From Grimontia marina (GTDB lineage Bacteria > Pseudomonadota > Gammaproteobacteria > Enterobacterales > Vibrionaceae), in assembly GCF_900060185.1 (NCBI RefSeq), contig NZ_FIZY01000024.1, positions 1-64,000 on the forward strand: a stretch of DNA of 64,000 nucleotides, given 5' to 3'. Positions within the stretch are counted from its first letter, which is position 1, and every line of letters starts with the position of its first letter. The notes beneath the pieces were generated by a model. It was not told the DNA's origin. It made no database searches and saw only the letters and a list, made by a program, of their open reading frames with translations. This document shows, in pieces, positions 18,765 through 29,972 of the stretch. A program made the translations under genes and the position numbers.

Positions 18765-20492
18765 TTAAAATGGAAAAAACAGAGGGATAAGACCCAACAC
18801 CAATGCGGAGTACACCAACGACAACGGCAATCCAATCCGCAGGTAATCCGTTAACTGATAATTACCCACACTGTAGACCAGAAGGTTAGTCTGGTAGCCA
18901 TATGGCGAAATAAAGCTCGCACTGGCACCAAACAAGACTGCCATAATAAATGGCATCGGATCTACGCCATATCCGAGAGCAAGGCTATATCCGATCGGAA
19001 ATGACAGTGCAGCCGCGGCATTGTTGGTCACAAGCTCCGTTAACACCAGCGTCAGCAAATAGGTGGCAATCAGCGCGCCATAAACGCCCCAGCCATTAAA
19101 CCAGTAGATAAACAGCTCACCCATTTGCTCAGAAAGCCCAGATTGGATCATCAACTGCGCAAGACTTAACGCACTGCCGACAATCACCACAATCTCAACC
19201 GGGAAGCGGCGTTTCAACTCCACCAGGTTCACAACACCTGTCAGCAAAAGCACAGTCAGATAGGCCGCCAAGCCATTCAGCAGTGGCATCCACTCCATCA
19301 AAGCAGAACCAATTACTGCGGCAAAACCTGCCAGCACCCAAGTGCTCATTTTGCTATCGAGGCGCGCACTGGAGTCCAACCCATTTACCAGCACGAACTC
19401 GCGCTGCATGCGTTGTTGCTCTTTCGCAAATCCTTTACCTGGGACAATCACCAAAGTGTCACCGGCAAGCAGAGTAATATTGCCTAAACCGCCTTCGAGC
19501 TTTTCATGACCGCGACGGATAGCGACGACGACCGCATCAAAGTTTTCACGGAATTTGGCCTCTTTCAGCGTTTTACCCAGAATCGATGCACTGTGGCTCA
19601 CCACCACTTCAAGCAAGTTCTGTCCGTTGATGTGATGCTGACCAAACAGCGCTATACCTTCGATTTCCTGTAAGGTTGCCACACTTTCCACATCGCCACA
19701 GAACTGCAGCTTGTCCCCTTCGCGCATCACAGTATCCGGGCAAACCGGGGCGATAAGCTCACCATCGCGTACGATTTCCGCCAGATACAAACGGCGAAGC
19801 GCACGCAACCCATTTTCAGACACGGTTTTACCCGCTAATGGCGAGCCCCTTTTGACTTCTGCTTCCAGTACGTATGGCAAATCGTCATCACTGTCGTCGT
19901 CATAGTTAGGAAGGAGATAACAAAACGGGATCAACACAAGAAGACCACCTGCCAATACAGCAAGGCCAATCGTCGATGGCGCAAAGAAGCTCAGGGCAGG
20001 CAAACCCGCACTTTCAACAAAGCTGTTGATAATGAGGTTTGTCGAGGTGCCGATCAGGGTTAATGTGCCGCCAAGAATGGCTGCGTAAGAAAGAGGAATC
20101 AGCAGTCGTGATGGCGCATGACGGCGGTTACGTTTCACCGCGCCAATCAGGGAAACCACGACAGCGGTGTTGTTGGTAAACGAGCTTAGAAACGCGGTCG
20201 AGACACCTAACTTAGCGACGACAGTTCCTAAACGTCCGCTGGCAAGTTGCCCACTGACCCAACTGACCAAACGTGTTTTTTCCAGTGCCGCAGAGGCAAG
20301 GATGAGAAGTACCAGCGTTAACAGGGAACTGTTGGTGAAGTTCCCTGCCATCGCTTCCACCGATACCAGTCCGGATTGAAATGCAACGAAAGCTGCGCCT
20401 GCGAAGAGTACGGCAGGTTTGATTTTGGTAAACACCAAACCTGCCACAATCGCCAGCAGCAATCCCAATACCAGAGACTGATCCCAGCTCAT
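18765..20492 (-). CDS. SLC13-family anion permease with two RCK_C domains
   Basis: A 575-residue inner-membrane transporter of the SLC13/DASS type with a central cytoplasmic insertion (about residues 205-375) containing two TrkA-C/RCK_C domains (MREGDKLQFCGD and LAGDTLVIVPGKG). Hydrophobic bundles flank the insertion, with the repeated family motifs SSFTNNTAVV in the first half and ELVTNNAAAALSFPIG in the second. It sits between cysN and cysC, so sulfate (or another sulfur oxyanion) import is the likely role. The substrate is inferred from the operon. Confidence 0.9.
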   Translation of the reverse strand: MSWDQSLVLGLLLAIVAGLVFTKIKPAVLFAGAAFVAFQSGLVSVEAMAGNFTNSSLLTLVLLILASAALEKTRLVSWVSGQLASGRLGTVVAKLGVSTAFLSSFTNNTAVVVSLIGAVKRNRRHAPSRLLIPLSYAAILGGTLTLIGTSTNLIINSFVESAGLPALSFFAPSTIGLAVLAGGLLVLIPFCYLLPNYDDDSDDDLPYVLEAEVKRGSPLAGKTVSENGLRALRRLYLAEIVRDGELIAPVCPDTVMREGDKLQFCGDVESVATLQEIEGIALFGQHHINGQNLLEVVVSHSASILGKTLKEAKFRENFDAVVVAIRRGHEKLEGGLGNITLLAGDTLVIVPGKGFAKEQQRMQREFVLVNGLDSSARLDSKMSTWVLAGFAAVIGSALMEWMPLLNGLAAYLTVLLLTGVVNLVELKRRFPVEIVVIVGSALSLAQLMIQSGLSEQMGELFIYWFNGWGVYGALIATYLLTLVLTELVTNNAAAALSFPIGYSLALGYGVDPMPFIMAVLFGASASFISPYGYQTNLLVYSVGNYQLTDYLRIGLPLSLVYSALVLGLIPLFFPF

Positions 20493-20497
20493 TGGAA

Positions 20498-21931
20498 TTA
20501 CCCCAGAAGCTTACTGATGTCGCGTGCATTCCAGTGTGGGAAGTGCTTGCGGATCAGCGCGTTGAGTTCTACCTCAAACGCAGAGATGTCAGTACCTGAA
20601 GTTTGTGCAACGCTGTCTTCGAGCAGCTCGCTGATCATACCTGCACCCACGGTCACGTTGGTCAGGCGATCAATCAGGATGAAGCCACCGGTGTCGGCGC
20701 AATCCGTGTAAACGTCGAGCGGCACGGACTCAGTCAGTTCAACCTCACACTCAGCAATGCCGTTTAGTGGCAGGCTTTCAGTGTCGAACGTTTCCAGCGA
20801 GTTGATGTCCACCTGATGGCGGATTTTACTCACGGCACCAACAGTTTTCTTGCCCGCGACTTTGACGTCATACTGACGGCCCACTTCCAGCGGTTGCTCA
20901 GCCATCCAAACAATGCGCGCAGCCAGTTTGTTGGTCGCTTGCTGGGTGTCAGCAGCAGGTACAATCAAATCACCGCGGCTGATGTCGATTTCATCAGTCA
21001 GGGTAATGGTCACTGCCTGACCTGCGTGAGCGTAATCCAGGTCACCATCAAAGGTCACGATACGCGCAACTGTCGAGGTTTTGCCCGATGGCAGCACTTT
21101 GATTTCATCACCTGGGCGCACTTCACCACCAGAGATGGTGCCGGAGAAACCACGGAAGTCGAGGTTTGGACGGTTCACGTACTGCACTGGGAAACGGAAT
21201 GCACCGTTGTCTTTCTCCGCAGTCACGTTTACATCTTCCAGCAAGGTCAGCAGGGTCTCGCCGTCATACCAAGGGGTGCTTGGACTGCGATCTACCACGT
21301 TGTCGCCTTCCAGCGCTGACAGTGGCACCAGTTTGATGTCGATGTCCGCATTCAGCTTTTCAGCAAATGCCAGGTAATCATCACGGATGCTTTCAAAACG
21401 TGCCTGATCGAAATCCACCAGATCCATTTTGTTCACCGCAACCACAAAGTGGCGGATGCCCAACGAGCTCGCGATAAACGAGTGACGACGGGTTTGATCC
21501 AATACGCCTTTACGTGCATCAATCAAGATAACCGCCAGATCACAGGTCGACGCACCGGTCGCCATGTTACGGGTGTACTGCTCATGTCCCGGGGTATCCG
21601 CGATAATGAACTTACGTTTTTTGGTCGAGAAGTAGCGATATGCCACGTCGATGGTGATGCCCTGCTCGCGTTCAGCGGCCAGACCATCTACCAACAGCGC
21701 CAGATCCGGTTTTTCACCTGTGGTGCCCACTTTCTGGCTGTCTGCGTGGATCGCTGCCAGCTGATCTTCATAAATTTGCTTAGAGTCATGTAGCAGGCGG
21801 CCGATAAGCGTACTTTTGCCGTCATCCACCGAGCCACAAGTCAGAAAACGCAGCAGGGATTTGTTCTGATGTTGGTCCAGATAGGCCTCGATACCCAACT
21901 CGGCCACTTGTTGTTCAATAGCACTATTCAT
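20498..21931 (-). CDS. cysN: Sulfate adenylyltransferase subunit 1 (GTPase)
   Basis: GTP-hydrolysing subunit of ATP sulfurylase, driving formation of APS together with CysD. The 477-residue protein is EF-Tu-like: P-loop GSVDDGKST, switch motif [15 protein letters not shown] and the VNKMDL base-recognition motif, followed by beta-barrel domains. It has no fused CysC domain, consistent with the separate cysC. It follows cysD by 10 bp, and the SLC13 gene begins 5 bp after its stop. Confidence 0.98.
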   Translation of the reverse strand: MNSAIEQQVAELGIEAYLDQHQNKSLLRFLTCGSVDDGKSTLIGRLLHDSKQIYEDQLAAIHADSQKVGTTGEKPDLALLVDGLAAEREQGITIDVAYRYFSTKKRKFIIADTPGHEQYTRNMATGASTCDLAVILIDARKGVLDQTRRHSFIASSLGIRHFVVAVNKMDLVDFDQARFESIRDDYLAFAEKLNADIDIKLVPLSALEGDNVVDRSPSTPWYDGETLLTLLEDVNVTAEKDNGAFRFPVQYVNRPNLDFRGFSGTISGGEVRPGDEIKVLPSGKTSTVARIVTFDGDLDYAHAGQAVTITLTDEIDISRGDLIVPAADTQQATNKLAARIVWMAEQPLEVGRQYDVKVAGKKTVGAVSKIRHQVDINSLETFDTESLPLNGIAECEVELTESVPLDVYTDCADTGGFILIDRLTNVTVGAGMISELLEDSVAQTSGTDISAFEVELNALIRKHFPHWNARDISKLLG

Positions 21932-21941
21932 GTTTAATCCC

Positions 21942-22850
21942 TTAGAAGTATCCCTGACGTTTCTTCAATTCCATGGAGGCGGACTGATCGTGGTCGATCG
22001 CACGTCCCTGACGCTCACTCGAGGTCGCCACCAGCATCTCTTCAATAATCCCTGTCAGGGTGTTGGCTTCCGACTCCACAGCACCGGTCAGTGGGTAACA
22101 ACCCAGGGTGCGGAAACGGACGCTCTTGTGTTCAATTTCCTCGCCTTCCTGCAGCTTCATACGGTCGTCATCAACCATGATCAGCATGCCATCACGTTCC
22201 ACCACTGGGCGCACGTCAGACAGGTACAGCGGCACGATATCGATGCCTTCGAGGTAGATGTATTGCCAGATATCCAGCTCGGTCCAGTTCGACAGCGGGA
22301 ACACGCGGATGCTTTCGCCTTTGTTCACCTGACCGTTGTAGGTGTGCCACAGCTCAGGACGCTGATTCTTTGGATCCCAAACGTGGTTCTTGTCGCGGAA
22401 GCTGTAAACACGCTCTTTAGCGCGGCTTTTCTCTTCGTCACGACGCGCACCGCCGAATGCTGCATCAAAACCGTATTTGTTTAGCGCCTGCTTCAAACCC
22501 TGAGTTTTCATGATGTCGGTGTGCTTGGAAGAACCATGGTCAAACGGGTTGATGCCCGCAGCCAGACCTTCTGGGTTTTTGTGTACCAGAAGTTCGAAGC
22601 CATATTTCTTCGCCGTTTCATCGCGGAACTTGATCATTTCCTTGAACTTCCAGTCAGTGTCGACGTGCAGAAGAGGGAAAGGGATCTTGCCCGGATAGAA
22701 GGCTTTACGAGCCAGGTGAAGCATCACGGAACTGTCTTTACCGATGGAGTACATCATCACCGGGTTATCGAATTCCGCCGCCACTTCACGAATGATGTGG
22801 ATACTTTCTGCCTCAAGCTGTTTGAGGTGGGTAAGAGTTTTGGCTTCCAT
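21942..22850 (-). CDS. cysD: Sulfate adenylyltransferase subunit 2
   Basis: Catalytic subunit of ATP sulfurylase that joins ATP and sulfate to make APS. The 302-residue protein has the PP-loop [19 protein letters not shown], then HVDTDWKF, and the [17 protein letters not shown] segment typical of CysD. It lies 14 bp after cysG and 10 bp before cysN in the same operon. Confidence 0.98.
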   Translation of the reverse strand: MEAKTLTHLKQLEAESIHIIREVAAEFDNPVMMYSIGKDSSVMLHLARKAFYPGKIPFPLLHVDTDWKFKEMIKFRDETAKKYGFELLVHKNPEGLAAGINPFDHGSSKHTDIMKTQGLKQALNKYGFDAAFGGARRDEEKSRAKERVYSFRDKNHVWDPKNQRPELWHTYNGQVNKGESIRVFPLSNWTELDIWQYIYLEGIDIVPLYLSDVRPVVERDGMLIMVDDDRMKLQEGEEIEHKSVRFRTLGCYPLTGAVESEANTLTGIIEEMLVATSSERQGRAIDHDQSASMELKKRQGYF

Positions 22851-22864
22851 TCTATGTTGTTTCC

Positions 22865-24286
22865 TTAGCCTAAATTAACCACGGACGGTGCACGAACATC
22901 ACCTACCGCTTCGAATGATTGCTTTCCGTACCAGTTCAACTGGTCTGCGAGCTGCACCACTTCGCCGACGACGATCAATGCAGGGGAACCTACACCTTCC
23001 GCCAGCGATTCCAGCTCGTTGAGTTTTCCTTTATAGATTTTCTGATTGGTACGCGTGCCGTTTTCTATGATTGCGACCGGGGTCTCCGGGTCACGTCCAT
23101 GCTGAATTAATTGCTGCTGAATATGGGCGCTTTTCATCAGACCCATGTAAATCACCAGCGTCTGGCGACCACGCGCAAGTGTCGCCCAGCGGAAGCTGTC
23201 GTCTTCTGTCTTAAGGTGTCCGGTAATGAACATCGCCGTTTGCGCATAATCGCGGTGTGTCAGCGGAATGCCGGCATAAGCGGTTGCACCGGCTGCGGCG
23301 GTTATGCCCGGTACTACCTGAAACGGAACGCCCGCTTCCTGCAGAACTTGTAGCTCTTCACCGCCACGGCCAAACATGAAGGGGTCACCGCCTTTGAGGC
23401 GCACCACACGGTGTCCTTTCAGCGCGTATTTCACCAACATGGCGTTGGTTTCTTCCTGCGATACGCTGTGATAGCTCGCGCGCTTACCAACGCAAATCAG
23501 CTCGGCATCACGGCGGCAAAGCTCCATGATTTCGTCAGAGACCAGATAGTCGTATAGCACCACGTCGGCTTGCTGCATCAGTTGCAGCGCACGCAGGGTA
23601 AGAAGACCCGGGTCGCCCGGACCAGCACCGATCAGCGCCACTTCACCTTGCAGGGAAACGCCGTCAGTCAGTCGCTCGAGCTCTGCTTTGGCACCCTCTT
23701 CGTCGCCTGAAGCAACCAATGAGGAAAAACGGCCATCAAATGCCATTTCCCAGAACTTACGACGACCATTCAGGGTCGAGATTTTCTGTTTTAAGGTGTC
23801 GCGGAAATCGCCAGCCAGTTTAGCCATACGGCCAACGTGCGACGGGATCAGGGTTTCGAGTTTCTCTCGGATGAGTCTTGCTAACACCGGTGATTTACCG
23901 GCAGAAGAAATCGCAATCACAATTGGGCTGCGATCAACAATAGAGGGAACAATGAAGCTGCACTTCGGGGTGTCATCCACCACGTTCGCCAGCACGCGAC
24001 GTTTGTCGGCAGCCTTGGATACCAGCTCATTCACCAGCGGGTTATCAGTGGCAGCAATCACCAGAAACACGTTGTCGAGGTGCTCCGGTTTAAAGCCTTC
24101 TTTCAGCCACACCAGCTCGCCATTTTCAGCCGCTTCAATAACTTCGTGATCCGCTTCAGGCGCCACAATGGTGACAGACGCCCCAGCTTTCATCAGCATG
24201 CGCGTTTTGCGCCAAGCGACTTCACCGCCGCCGACGACCAGACAAGCACGTCCTTCAAGCTTTGCGAAAATTGGCAAGTAATCCAT
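22865..24286 (-). CDS. cysG: Siroheme synthase CysG
   Basis: Multifunctional enzyme making siroheme for sulfite reductase. The N-terminal half (about 1-200) is the precorrin-2 dehydrogenase and ferrochelatase module with [19 protein letters not shown] and the AISSAGKSP loop. The C-terminal half (about 215-460) is the uroporphyrinogen-III methyltransferase with [18 protein letters not shown] and [18 protein letters not shown]. The length, 473 residues, is normal. It leads the sulfate-activation operon, linking cofactor supply to cysI (at 39.8 kb). Confidence 0.98.
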   Translation of the reverse strand: MDYLPIFAKLEGRACLVVGGGEVAWRKTRMLMKAGASVTIVAPEADHEVIEAAENGELVWLKEGFKPEHLDNVFLVIAATDNPLVNELVSKAADKRRVLANVVDDTPKCSFIVPSIVDRSPIVIAISSAGKSPVLARLIREKLETLIPSHVGRMAKLAGDFRDTLKQKISTLNGRRKFWEMAFDGRFSSLVASGDEEGAKAELERLTDGVSLQGEVALIGAGPGDPGLLTLRALQLMQQADVVLYDYLVSDEIMELCRRDAELICVGKRASYHSVSQEETNAMLVKYALKGHRVVRLKGGDPFMFGRGGEELQVLQEAGVPFQVVPGITAAAGATAYAGIPLTHRDYAQTAMFITGHLKTEDDSFRWATLARGRQTLVIYMGLMKSAHIQQQLIQHGRDPETPVAIIENGTRTNQKIYKGKLNELESLAEGVGSPALIVVGEVVQLADQLNWYGKQSFEAVGDVRAPSVVNLG

Positions 24287-24364
24287 AGTGTCAGCCCTTT
24301 CAATCCATTGAGGCCACTATAGAGAGTTGATGTTATTACTTGAAATTCTAAAAATTCATTTTTT

Positions 24365-24374
24365 ATAACGTTAT
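24365..24374. promoter_or_regulatory. Short palindrome upstream of cysG
   Basis: ATAACGTTAT is a 10-bp palindrome about 80 bp upstream of the cysG start, between divergent cysG and cpdB. A CysB-type regulator is the obvious candidate for a sulfate-assimilation promoter, but the match to a CysB site was not established. Confidence 0.25.
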
Positions 24375-24557
24375 GGCTATTAGACCTTCACTCTCATAGC
24401 GACGAAATTTTCTCCAACCGCCGCGAAGCCGCGCCAGCACTGCATTCGATTACATATCACTTAATCAAGTCATAGATCACAGTTAGAGATGAAATGTAAC
24501 TATTCCTAGTCGTCGATATGCAAAATACAGGCACATTTCTGTCCTTGGGAGATAATC

Positions 24558-26510
24558 ATGACTCTTTCAGCCCGTCCGCTTTCTATCGCTGTTCTGACCG
24601 GTATGCTTACCATGGCAGGCCCAGCAATGGCGGACACCATTAAACTGCGCATCATCGAGACCACCGACATTCACACCAATGTGATGGATTACGACTACTA
24701 CAAGGACAAGCCGAGTGAAAAAATCGGTCTGGTGCGCACTGCAACGCTCGTTAAGGCTGCACAAGAAGAGGTCGAAAACAGCGTATTGGTCGATAATGGT
24801 GACCTAATACAGGGCAGCCCTATGGGTGACTACATGGCGGCCAAAGGTATTGAGAAAGGCGAAGTTCATCCTGTCTACAAGGCAATGAACCTGCTGGACT
24901 ACGATGTGGGTAACATCGGTAACCACGAATTCAACTATGGCCTCGACTTCCTCGACCGCTCGTTGGAAGGCGCGAAATTCCCGTATATCTCCGCCAACGT
25001 GATTGATGCCAACACCGGTAAGCACTACTTCAATCCTTACATCATCAAAGAGCACACCTTCAAAGACACCGACGGCAACGCTCATCTGGTGAAAGTCGGT
25101 TATATCGGTTTTGTACCGCCGCAAATCATGGTTTGGGACAAGAAGAACCTTGAAGGCAAGGTGATTGCTGAAGACATCAAAGCCAGCGCGGAAAAGCTGG
25201 TACCTGAGATGAAAGCCAAAGGCGCAGATGTGATTGTGGCTGTGCCGCACTCAGGCCTGTCGCAAGACGAATATAAAGCCATGGCGGAAAACTCGGTGTA
25301 CTACCTTGCCGACGTTGACGGTATTGATGCCATCGCCTTCGGCCACTCCCACGCTGTGTTCCCGGGCAAAGGCTTTGACAACATTAAAGGCGTCGATAAC
25401 CAAAAAGGCACCATCAAAGGCGTAGCAGCTGTGATGCCAGGTCGTTGGGGCAGCCATGTCGGTATCATGGATCTGCAACTCGACAAGCAAGGCGATGAAT
25501 GGGTTGTCACGCCGGTACAAAGCGAATCACGCCCTATCTTTGACGGCAAATCACTGGCTGACGCTGACGTTGAAATGCGTAAAGTGTTAGAGCATGACCA
25601 CAAAGGCACCCGCGATTTCGTCAACCAGCCTATCGGTAAAGCCAATGACGTCATGTACAGCTTCCTCTCGCTGGTGCAGGACGACCCAACGGTACAAATT
25701 GTTAACCTGGCTCAGAAAGATTACGTCGAACGCTTCATTCAGGGTGACCCGGATCTGGACGGTATTCCTGTGCTATCAGCAGCGGCGCCTTTTAAAGCCG
25801 GTGGCCGTAAGAATGACCCGGCGAATTTCACCGAAGTGGAAGCAGGCGAACTGACGTTCCGAAATGCAGCGGATCTCTACCTCTATCCAAACACGCTGGT
25901 GACACTGAAAGTGACCGGTAAAGAAGTGAAAGAGTGGCTGGAGTGCAGCGCGGGTCAGTTTAACCACATCGACCCTCAATCCAGCGCCCAGCAATCCTTA
26001 ATTAACTGGGATGGCTTCCGCACTTACAACTTCGACGTGATTGATGGCGTGAACTATCAGATGGATATCACCCAGCCAGCGCGTTATGACGGTGACTGCA
26101 ACCTGGTCAACGCGGATGCAGAGCGTATCCGGAACCTGACCTTCAACGGTAAGCCAGTTGATATGGCGCAGCCATTTCTGATTGCGACCAACAATTACCG
26201 TGCATACCTGGGTAAATTCCCTGGCACAGGTAATGACTTCATCGCCTTCGCCTCACCGGACGAAAACCGTACCGTAGTCGCCAACTACATCAGTGCGGTG
26301 ACCAAAGAGAACGGTGTTGTTACCCCAACGGCTGATAATAATTGGTCGTTTGCCCCAATCGAAACCGACGCTGATCTGAACGTGGTGTTTGAAACCTCAC
26401 CAAGTGACAAAGCCGCTGATTTTGTGAAGGCAAAGGGTCAGTACCCAATGGAGAAAGTGGGCACAGATGATGTGGGCTTCGCGCAATATCGCATTGACCT
26501 GAAAAAATGA
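24558..26510 (+). CDS. cpdB: 2',3'-cyclic-nucleotide 2'-phosphodiesterase / 3'-nucleotidase
   Basis: Periplasmic enzyme that opens 2',3'-cyclic nucleotides and dephosphorylates 3'-nucleotides for nucleoside salvage. The 650-residue protein has a signal peptide ending near AMA (residue 25). The calcineurin-like metallophosphatase domain shows [30 protein letters not shown] and [11 protein letters not shown]-terminal 5'-nucleotidase domain follows. The start is preceded by GGGAGATAATC. It is a single gene with two terminator hairpins. Confidence 0.97.
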   Translation: MTLSARPLSIAVLTGMLTMAGPAMADTIKLRIIETTDIHTNVMDYDYYKDKPSEKIGLVRTATLVKAAQEEVENSVLVDNGDLIQGSPMGDYMAAKGIEKGEVHPVYKAMNLLDYDVGNIGNHEFNYGLDFLDRSLEGAKFPYISANVIDANTGKHYFNPYIIKEHTFKDTDGNAHLVKVGYIGFVPPQIMVWDKKNLEGKVIAEDIKASAEKLVPEMKAKGADVIVAVPHSGLSQDEYKAMAENSVYYLADVDGIDAIAFGHSHAVFPGKGFDNIKGVDNQKGTIKGVAAVMPGRWGSHVGIMDLQLDKQGDEWVVTPVQSESRPIFDGKSLADADVEMRKVLEHDHKGTRDFVNQPIGKANDVMYSFLSLVQDDPTVQIVNLAQKDYVERFIQGDPDLDGIPVLSAAAPFKAGGRKNDPANFTEVEAGELTFRNAADLYLYPNTLVTLKVTGKEVKEWLECSAGQFNHIDPQSSAQQSLINWDGFRTYNFDVIDGVNYQMDITQPARYDGDCNLVNADAERIRNLTFNGKPVDMAQPFLIATNNYRAYLGKFPGTGNDFIAFASPDENRTVVANYISAVTKENGVVTPTADNNWSFAPIETDADLNVVFETSPSDKAADFVKAKGQYPMEKVGTDDVGFAQYRIDLKK

Positions 26511-26538
26511 TTAAACATTGGTTAACCCAATGTTTAAT
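26510..26538 (+). terminator. First hairpin after cpdB
   Basis: A perfect 12-bp inverted repeat (26510-26521 with 26527-26538) starting at the last base of the cpdB stop codon. It is AT-rich and lacks a T-run, so it may protect the RNA 3' end more than terminate. Confidence 0.6.
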
Positions 26539-26565
26539 TATTGAAAATCCCCAAAATTGATACAG

Positions 26566-26593
26566 AAAAACCGCGGCTTTGATCGCGGTTTTT
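26566..26593 (+). terminator. Terminator after cpdB
   Basis: A perfect 10-bp stem (aaaaaccgcg with its complement) and 8-base loop, followed by T7. This is the main intrinsic terminator for cpdB. Confidence 0.9.
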
Positions 26594-26676
26594 TTATAAG
26601 TTATCCGGCTACCCAAAGGGAAATGGGCTATGAAAAAAGTAGCCTAAGAGATTTTTAAAAATCAGGAATAACAATA

Positions 26677-27129
26677 ATGCAATGGATAACCCTGACCTTT
26701 GGTCAGTTGTCGACCCGGCAACTCTATGACCTATTGAGGTTGCGCACCGACGTGTTTGTTGTAGAACAGAACTGTCCGTATCCGGAGCTGGACGGTCACG
26801 ATACCCATCCCGAAACCCGACATTTACTGGGTTACCGTGATGACAAAATGACAGCCTACGCCCGCATTCTGCCAGCCGGCCTCACCTATCCGGAAATGAG
26901 TATCGGGCGCATTGTGACCGCCAATACCGAACGCGGAAACGGCTGCGGCAGTGAACTGGTCAAACAGGCCATCATTCAGGCGCATGACGTGTGGCCAAAA
27001 GCGCCGATCACCATTGGTGCTCAATATCACCTACGGGAGTTCTATCGTCGCCACGGCTTTGAAGAAATTTCCGAGCAGTATCTGGAAGACGGCATTCCGC
27101 ACATCGACATGCGCCGCGTCGCTGCCTAA
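26677..27129 (+). CDS. GNAT acetyltransferase, ElaA-like
   Basis: A 150-residue cytoplasmic N-acetyltransferase. The start LRLRTDVFVVEQNCPYPELDG and the loop ETRHLL are hallmarks of the ElaA branch. The acetyl-CoA site is represented by IGRIVTANTERGNGCGSELV, and the C-terminus has FYRRHGFEEISEQYLEDGIPH. The substrate of ElaA proteins is not established. It is monocistronic between cpdB and ytfB. Confidence 0.9.
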   Translation: MQWITLTFGQLSTRQLYDLLRLRTDVFVVEQNCPYPELDGHDTHPETRHLLGYRDDKMTAYARILPAGLTYPEMSIGRIVTANTERGNGCGSELVKQAIIQAHDVWPKAPITIGAQYHLREFYRRHGFEEISEQYLEDGIPHIDMRRVAA

Positions 27130-27178
27130 TAGGCGGTAAACAGAGATAAAAAAGGCTGCCCTCTTCCGTTTTCAGACA

Positions 27179-27802
27179 TTATTTACGGCGGACAAAGCTG
27201 CCATCTGACAGCCTGAAGAAAATCACTGACGCCCCTGACGTCTCAATCTGCAGCATGTCCAAGGTACCTTGGTCATTACGCTTAAAGTGAAGCAGTTGTC
27301 CCGGCTGGATTCGGCTGAGAGGCTTATCGTCACCCTCAATAGCTGAGATTGCATAAAGGTCTGGCAGCGGCAAGTCCTGTGCACGGAAGATGTTAGACAG
27401 CGTATCACCGCCTTTCACCTCATAGTTCACCCAGTCCGTATTCACGGTTTGTGCGCCCACTGTCTGCGTGGCGATGACTTGCTCACCGTCGGCATCAAAG
27501 CCTTCATCGTTGCTGGCTTCCTGCTGCCCAACCGCAAGTGGCACGGATACGCGTTCACCAGCCGTATTAGTCTCCGGCAGAGAATCCTCGCTTGATGGCC
27601 AGATTAAAAGCACGACCAACAACGCGCCCAACACTGAAATCGCCGTGCGGTGCAGTTTTGGCAAGGAATGCCAGTAAGGTTGAACACGTTCAACCAGCGG
27701 GCTCAGCGAGGCCTTCGCTTTTTCTAATGCGCTTTTGATTGCCTCGCCCAGGGGCGGCGTGGCGGATGCTGTTCCTTTTTCGCGCTTTCCTTTCAAGGTC
27801 AT
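27179..27802 (-). CDS. ytfB: OapA/YtfB-family cell-envelope protein with LysM-like domain
   Basis: An inner-membrane-anchored protein of the OapA/YtfB family. The start at 27802 is preferred because GGGAGAGGTA precedes it, giving 207 residues. A cytoplasmic N-terminal part with the OapA-type motif LPKLHR is followed by one membrane helix (TAISVLGALLVVLLIWP), a low-complexity linker, and a C-terminal OapA/LysM-like domain (NYEVKGGDTLSNIFRAQDL). E. coli YtfB localises to the division site through its glycan-binding domain. It is divergent from fklB, as in E. coli. Confidence 0.87.
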   Translation of the reverse strand: MTLKGKREKGTASATPPLGEAIKSALEKAKASLSPLVERVQPYWHSLPKLHRTAISVLGALLVVLLIWPSSEDSLPETNTAGERVSVPLAVGQQEASNDEGFDADGEQVIATQTVGAQTVNTDWVNYEVKGGDTLSNIFRAQDLPLPDLYAISAIEGDDKPLSRIQPGQLLHFKRNDQGTLDMLQIETSGASVIFFRLSDGSFVRRK

Positions 27803-28045
27803 TACCTCTCCCAATTTCCTCATGGGGTAGTTCCAGTATCTCAGTCAATCCAATAACTCTGAATACTAGATCTGCAATATCAGCAAAATGTCAGCCAGTC
27901 GGCTTAACCTGAACAATTGTCTGACATTTGTACTTTCAAAGAATTCCGTCTGAATTACAACCTTGCGACTGTAAACCGATTTGTCCCAGATAGCTTGAAA
28001 CTGTTATCCTTGCCCACTTTAAACCCGCAAATAAAGAGAGACGAC

Positions 28046-28666
28046 ATGTCTGATGTAAAACTGGAAACCGTAGAGCAGAAAGCTAGCTACGGCATCGGTC
28101 TGCAAATGGGTCAGCAACTGGCAGGTTCTGGTCTGGAAGGTCTGAACGTAGATGCAATCGCGAAAGGTATCGCAACCGCTCTGGCGGGTAACATGCCTGA
28201 GATTGAGATCGACGAGATCAACAACGCACTGCGTGAACTGCACACCCAAGCAGAAGAAGTTCGCCAAGCGGCAGCAAAAGAAGCGGCAGCAGAAGGCGAA
28301 GCTTTCCTGGCTGAGAACGCGAAGCGTGACGAAGTGACCGTGACCGAGTCTGGCCTGCAGTACGAAGTACTGGTTGAAGGTAACGGCGAAATCCCGACTT
28401 CTGACAAGCAAGTACGCGTTCACTACCACGGTACCCTGACTGACGGCACTAAGTTCGACAGCTCTGTAGAGCGCGGCCAGCCAGCAGAATTCCCAGTGAC
28501 CGGCGTGATCAAAGGTTGGGTTGAAGCTCTGCAAATGATGCCTGTAGGTTCTAAGTGGAAACTGTACATTCCACAAGACCTGGCATACGGCGAGCGCGGT
28601 GCGGGTGCAGCGATCCCTCCTTTCGCAGCACTGGTATTCGAAGTAGAACTGCTGGATATCCTGTAA
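28046..28666 (+). CDS. fklB: FKBP-type peptidyl-prolyl isomerase FklB
   Basis: Catalyses cis-trans isomerisation of proline peptide bonds. The chosen ATG (28046) follows AAAGAGAGACGAC and gives 206 residues, the usual FklB length. An upstream in-frame start is less likely. The N-terminal dimerisation helices (about 1-90) are followed by the FKBP domain with [18 protein letters not shown] and the terminal [16 protein letters not shown]. There is no signal peptide, so it is cytoplasmic like E. coli FklB. A terminator follows. Confidence 0.96.
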   Translation: MSDVKLETVEQKASYGIGLQMGQQLAGSGLEGLNVDAIAKGIATALAGNMPEIEIDEINNALRELHTQAEEVRQAAAKEAAAEGEAFLAENAKRDEVTVTESGLQYEVLVEGNGEIPTSDKQVRVHYHGTLTDGTKFDSSVERGQPAEFPVTGVIKGWVEALQMMPVGSKWKLYIPQDLAYGERGAGAAIPPFAALVFEVELLDIL

Positions 28667-28680
28667 GTTCTGCGAAAAAG

Positions 28681-28704
28681 AAAGCCAGCTTTCACGCTGG
28701 CTTT
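28681..28704 (+). terminator. Terminator after fklB
   Basis: A perfect 9-bp stem (aaagccagc with its complement) and 6-base loop, followed by a run of T. Confidence 0.9.
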
Positions 28705-28727
28705 TTTTGTGCCTGTTGTGCAGCATT

Positions 28728-28889
28728 ATACCAATCGTAGTCAATATCTGCTCATCCTAGCTTGTTAAAATGCTCGATAACTGCGTTGAAAAATTTGATT
28801 GTAGAATAACCACTTATCGAAATTTTCCGCCTTGTTCTCGAGCATTTTCCCTGCGCTATTTCTGATCAGCTACTTACTGTGATTGGTAT
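28728..28889. repeat. Palindromic 162-bp repeat (MITE-like), ends ATACCAATC
   Basis: The segment begins ATACCAATC and ends with its exact complement GATTGGTAT, and the two 75-80 bp arms are imperfect inverted copies of each other. Shared internal blocks include AAAATGCTCGA and GAAAATTT, each present once per arm in opposite orientation. From memory this is a dispersed element frequent in Vibrio and Photobacterium genomes. It has no coding capacity. It marks the boundary between the core gene order on the left and the accessory region on the right, and its right end abuts the stop codon of the next gene. Confidence 0.82.
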
Positions 28890-29824
28890 TATCCCGCCGC
28901 TTCACGATGCTCATCGTCATTGTCTGGATGCTCTTCTGCCATCCAGGGTAAGTGGTGCTGGAAGTGATCAGAAAGGAAGTCCACAAACAACCTGACCTTG
29001 GCTGACAGATTTCGGTTAAACGGATACACCGCCCAGACTGCAGAATCCGGCGCTTGGTAATCCGACAACACTTCCACCAGCTCACCACTCAGAATTTTCT
29101 GGTTCACGTAGTAATCCGGCAACTGGGCAAGTCCCAATCCACGAAGTGTTGCGTCCAACACCGCACTGCCACTGTTTCCGTGCCAACGTCCATGCGGCTT
29201 GATGTTGACCGCATTACTTCCGTCCTGAAAACTCCAGGTATCCACCAGCCCGACCAGGCAATTGTGATTCTGCAGTTCGTCTAAATTGGCAGGTGCACCG
29301 AACTCCCTAAGGTAGGCAGGGGAAGCACAAACGAAAAGCTTGCGCGGCGCAAGCTTTTTCGCCATCAGGGTACTGTCTTTCAGATCCCCAGTGCGAATCG
29401 CCAGGTCATAACCGTCATGCACCAAATCCACCACGTCATTGGTGAAATGGAACTCCACACTGAGCTTAGGGTGCACCTCAATGAAATCGTTCGCGAGCGG
29501 CGCAATGAACTTCTCACCAAACACCGACGGTGCCGTGATCTTCAATGTGCCAACCGGTTCGGTCTGCATTTGGGTGACCAGTGCTTCTACCTCTGCGAAT
29601 TTCTCAATGAGGTCGTTACATTGCTCAAAGTACATTTTGCCGACTTCAGTCAGCGTGATTTGTCGTGTTGTACGGTAAAGCAAACGGGTACTCAGCCGAC
29701 ATTCCAGTGCATCGATACGACGACTGACATGGGAAGTCGACACGCCCAGCTTGCGTGCGGCGGCGGTAAAACTGCCACTGTTGACAACTTCAACAAATTC
29801 TTCAACACCACTCCAACGGTTCAT
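28889..29824 (-). CDS. LysR-family transcriptional regulator
   Basis: A 311-residue DNA-binding protein. The N-terminal winged helix (about 1-60) reads SFTAAARKLGVSTSHVSRRI, typical of the CrgA-like subgroup. The effector-binding domain begins around residue 90 (VGTLKITAPSVFGEKFIAPL). The last 15 residues are acidic and His-containing (EEHPDNDDEHREAAG). The TAA stop is formed by the last base of the adjacent palindromic repeat plus two following bases. It is divergent from the PQQ-associated CXXCW gene, so it could regulate it, but no target is shown. Confidence 0.92.
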   Translation of the reverse strand: MNRWSGVEEFVEVVNSGSFTAAARKLGVSTSHVSRRIDALECRLSTRLLYRTTRQITLTEVGKMYFEQCNDLIEKFAEVEALVTQMQTEPVGTLKITAPSVFGEKFIAPLANDFIEVHPKLSVEFHFTNDVVDLVHDGYDLAIRTGDLKDSTLMAKKLAPRKLFVCASPAYLREFGAPANLDELQNHNCLVGLVDTWSFQDGSNAVNIKPHGRWHGNSGSAVLDATLRGLGLAQLPDYYVNQKILSGELVEVLSDYQAPDSAVWAVYPFNRNLSAKVRLFVDFLSDHFQHHLPWMAEEHPDNDDEHREAAG

Positions 29825-29972
29825 CTTTGCCCCACTGAAAAGAAGTTTATTGATGGCTGCAACAATAAAACCCGCCCCTTGACGGTCTGATTGTTATCCT
29901 AATGTTAACCCATAATGTGTAGTGCTCTGCCCACCTCCTACTAAGGTATGAGCATTATCAGAATAAAGTAGT

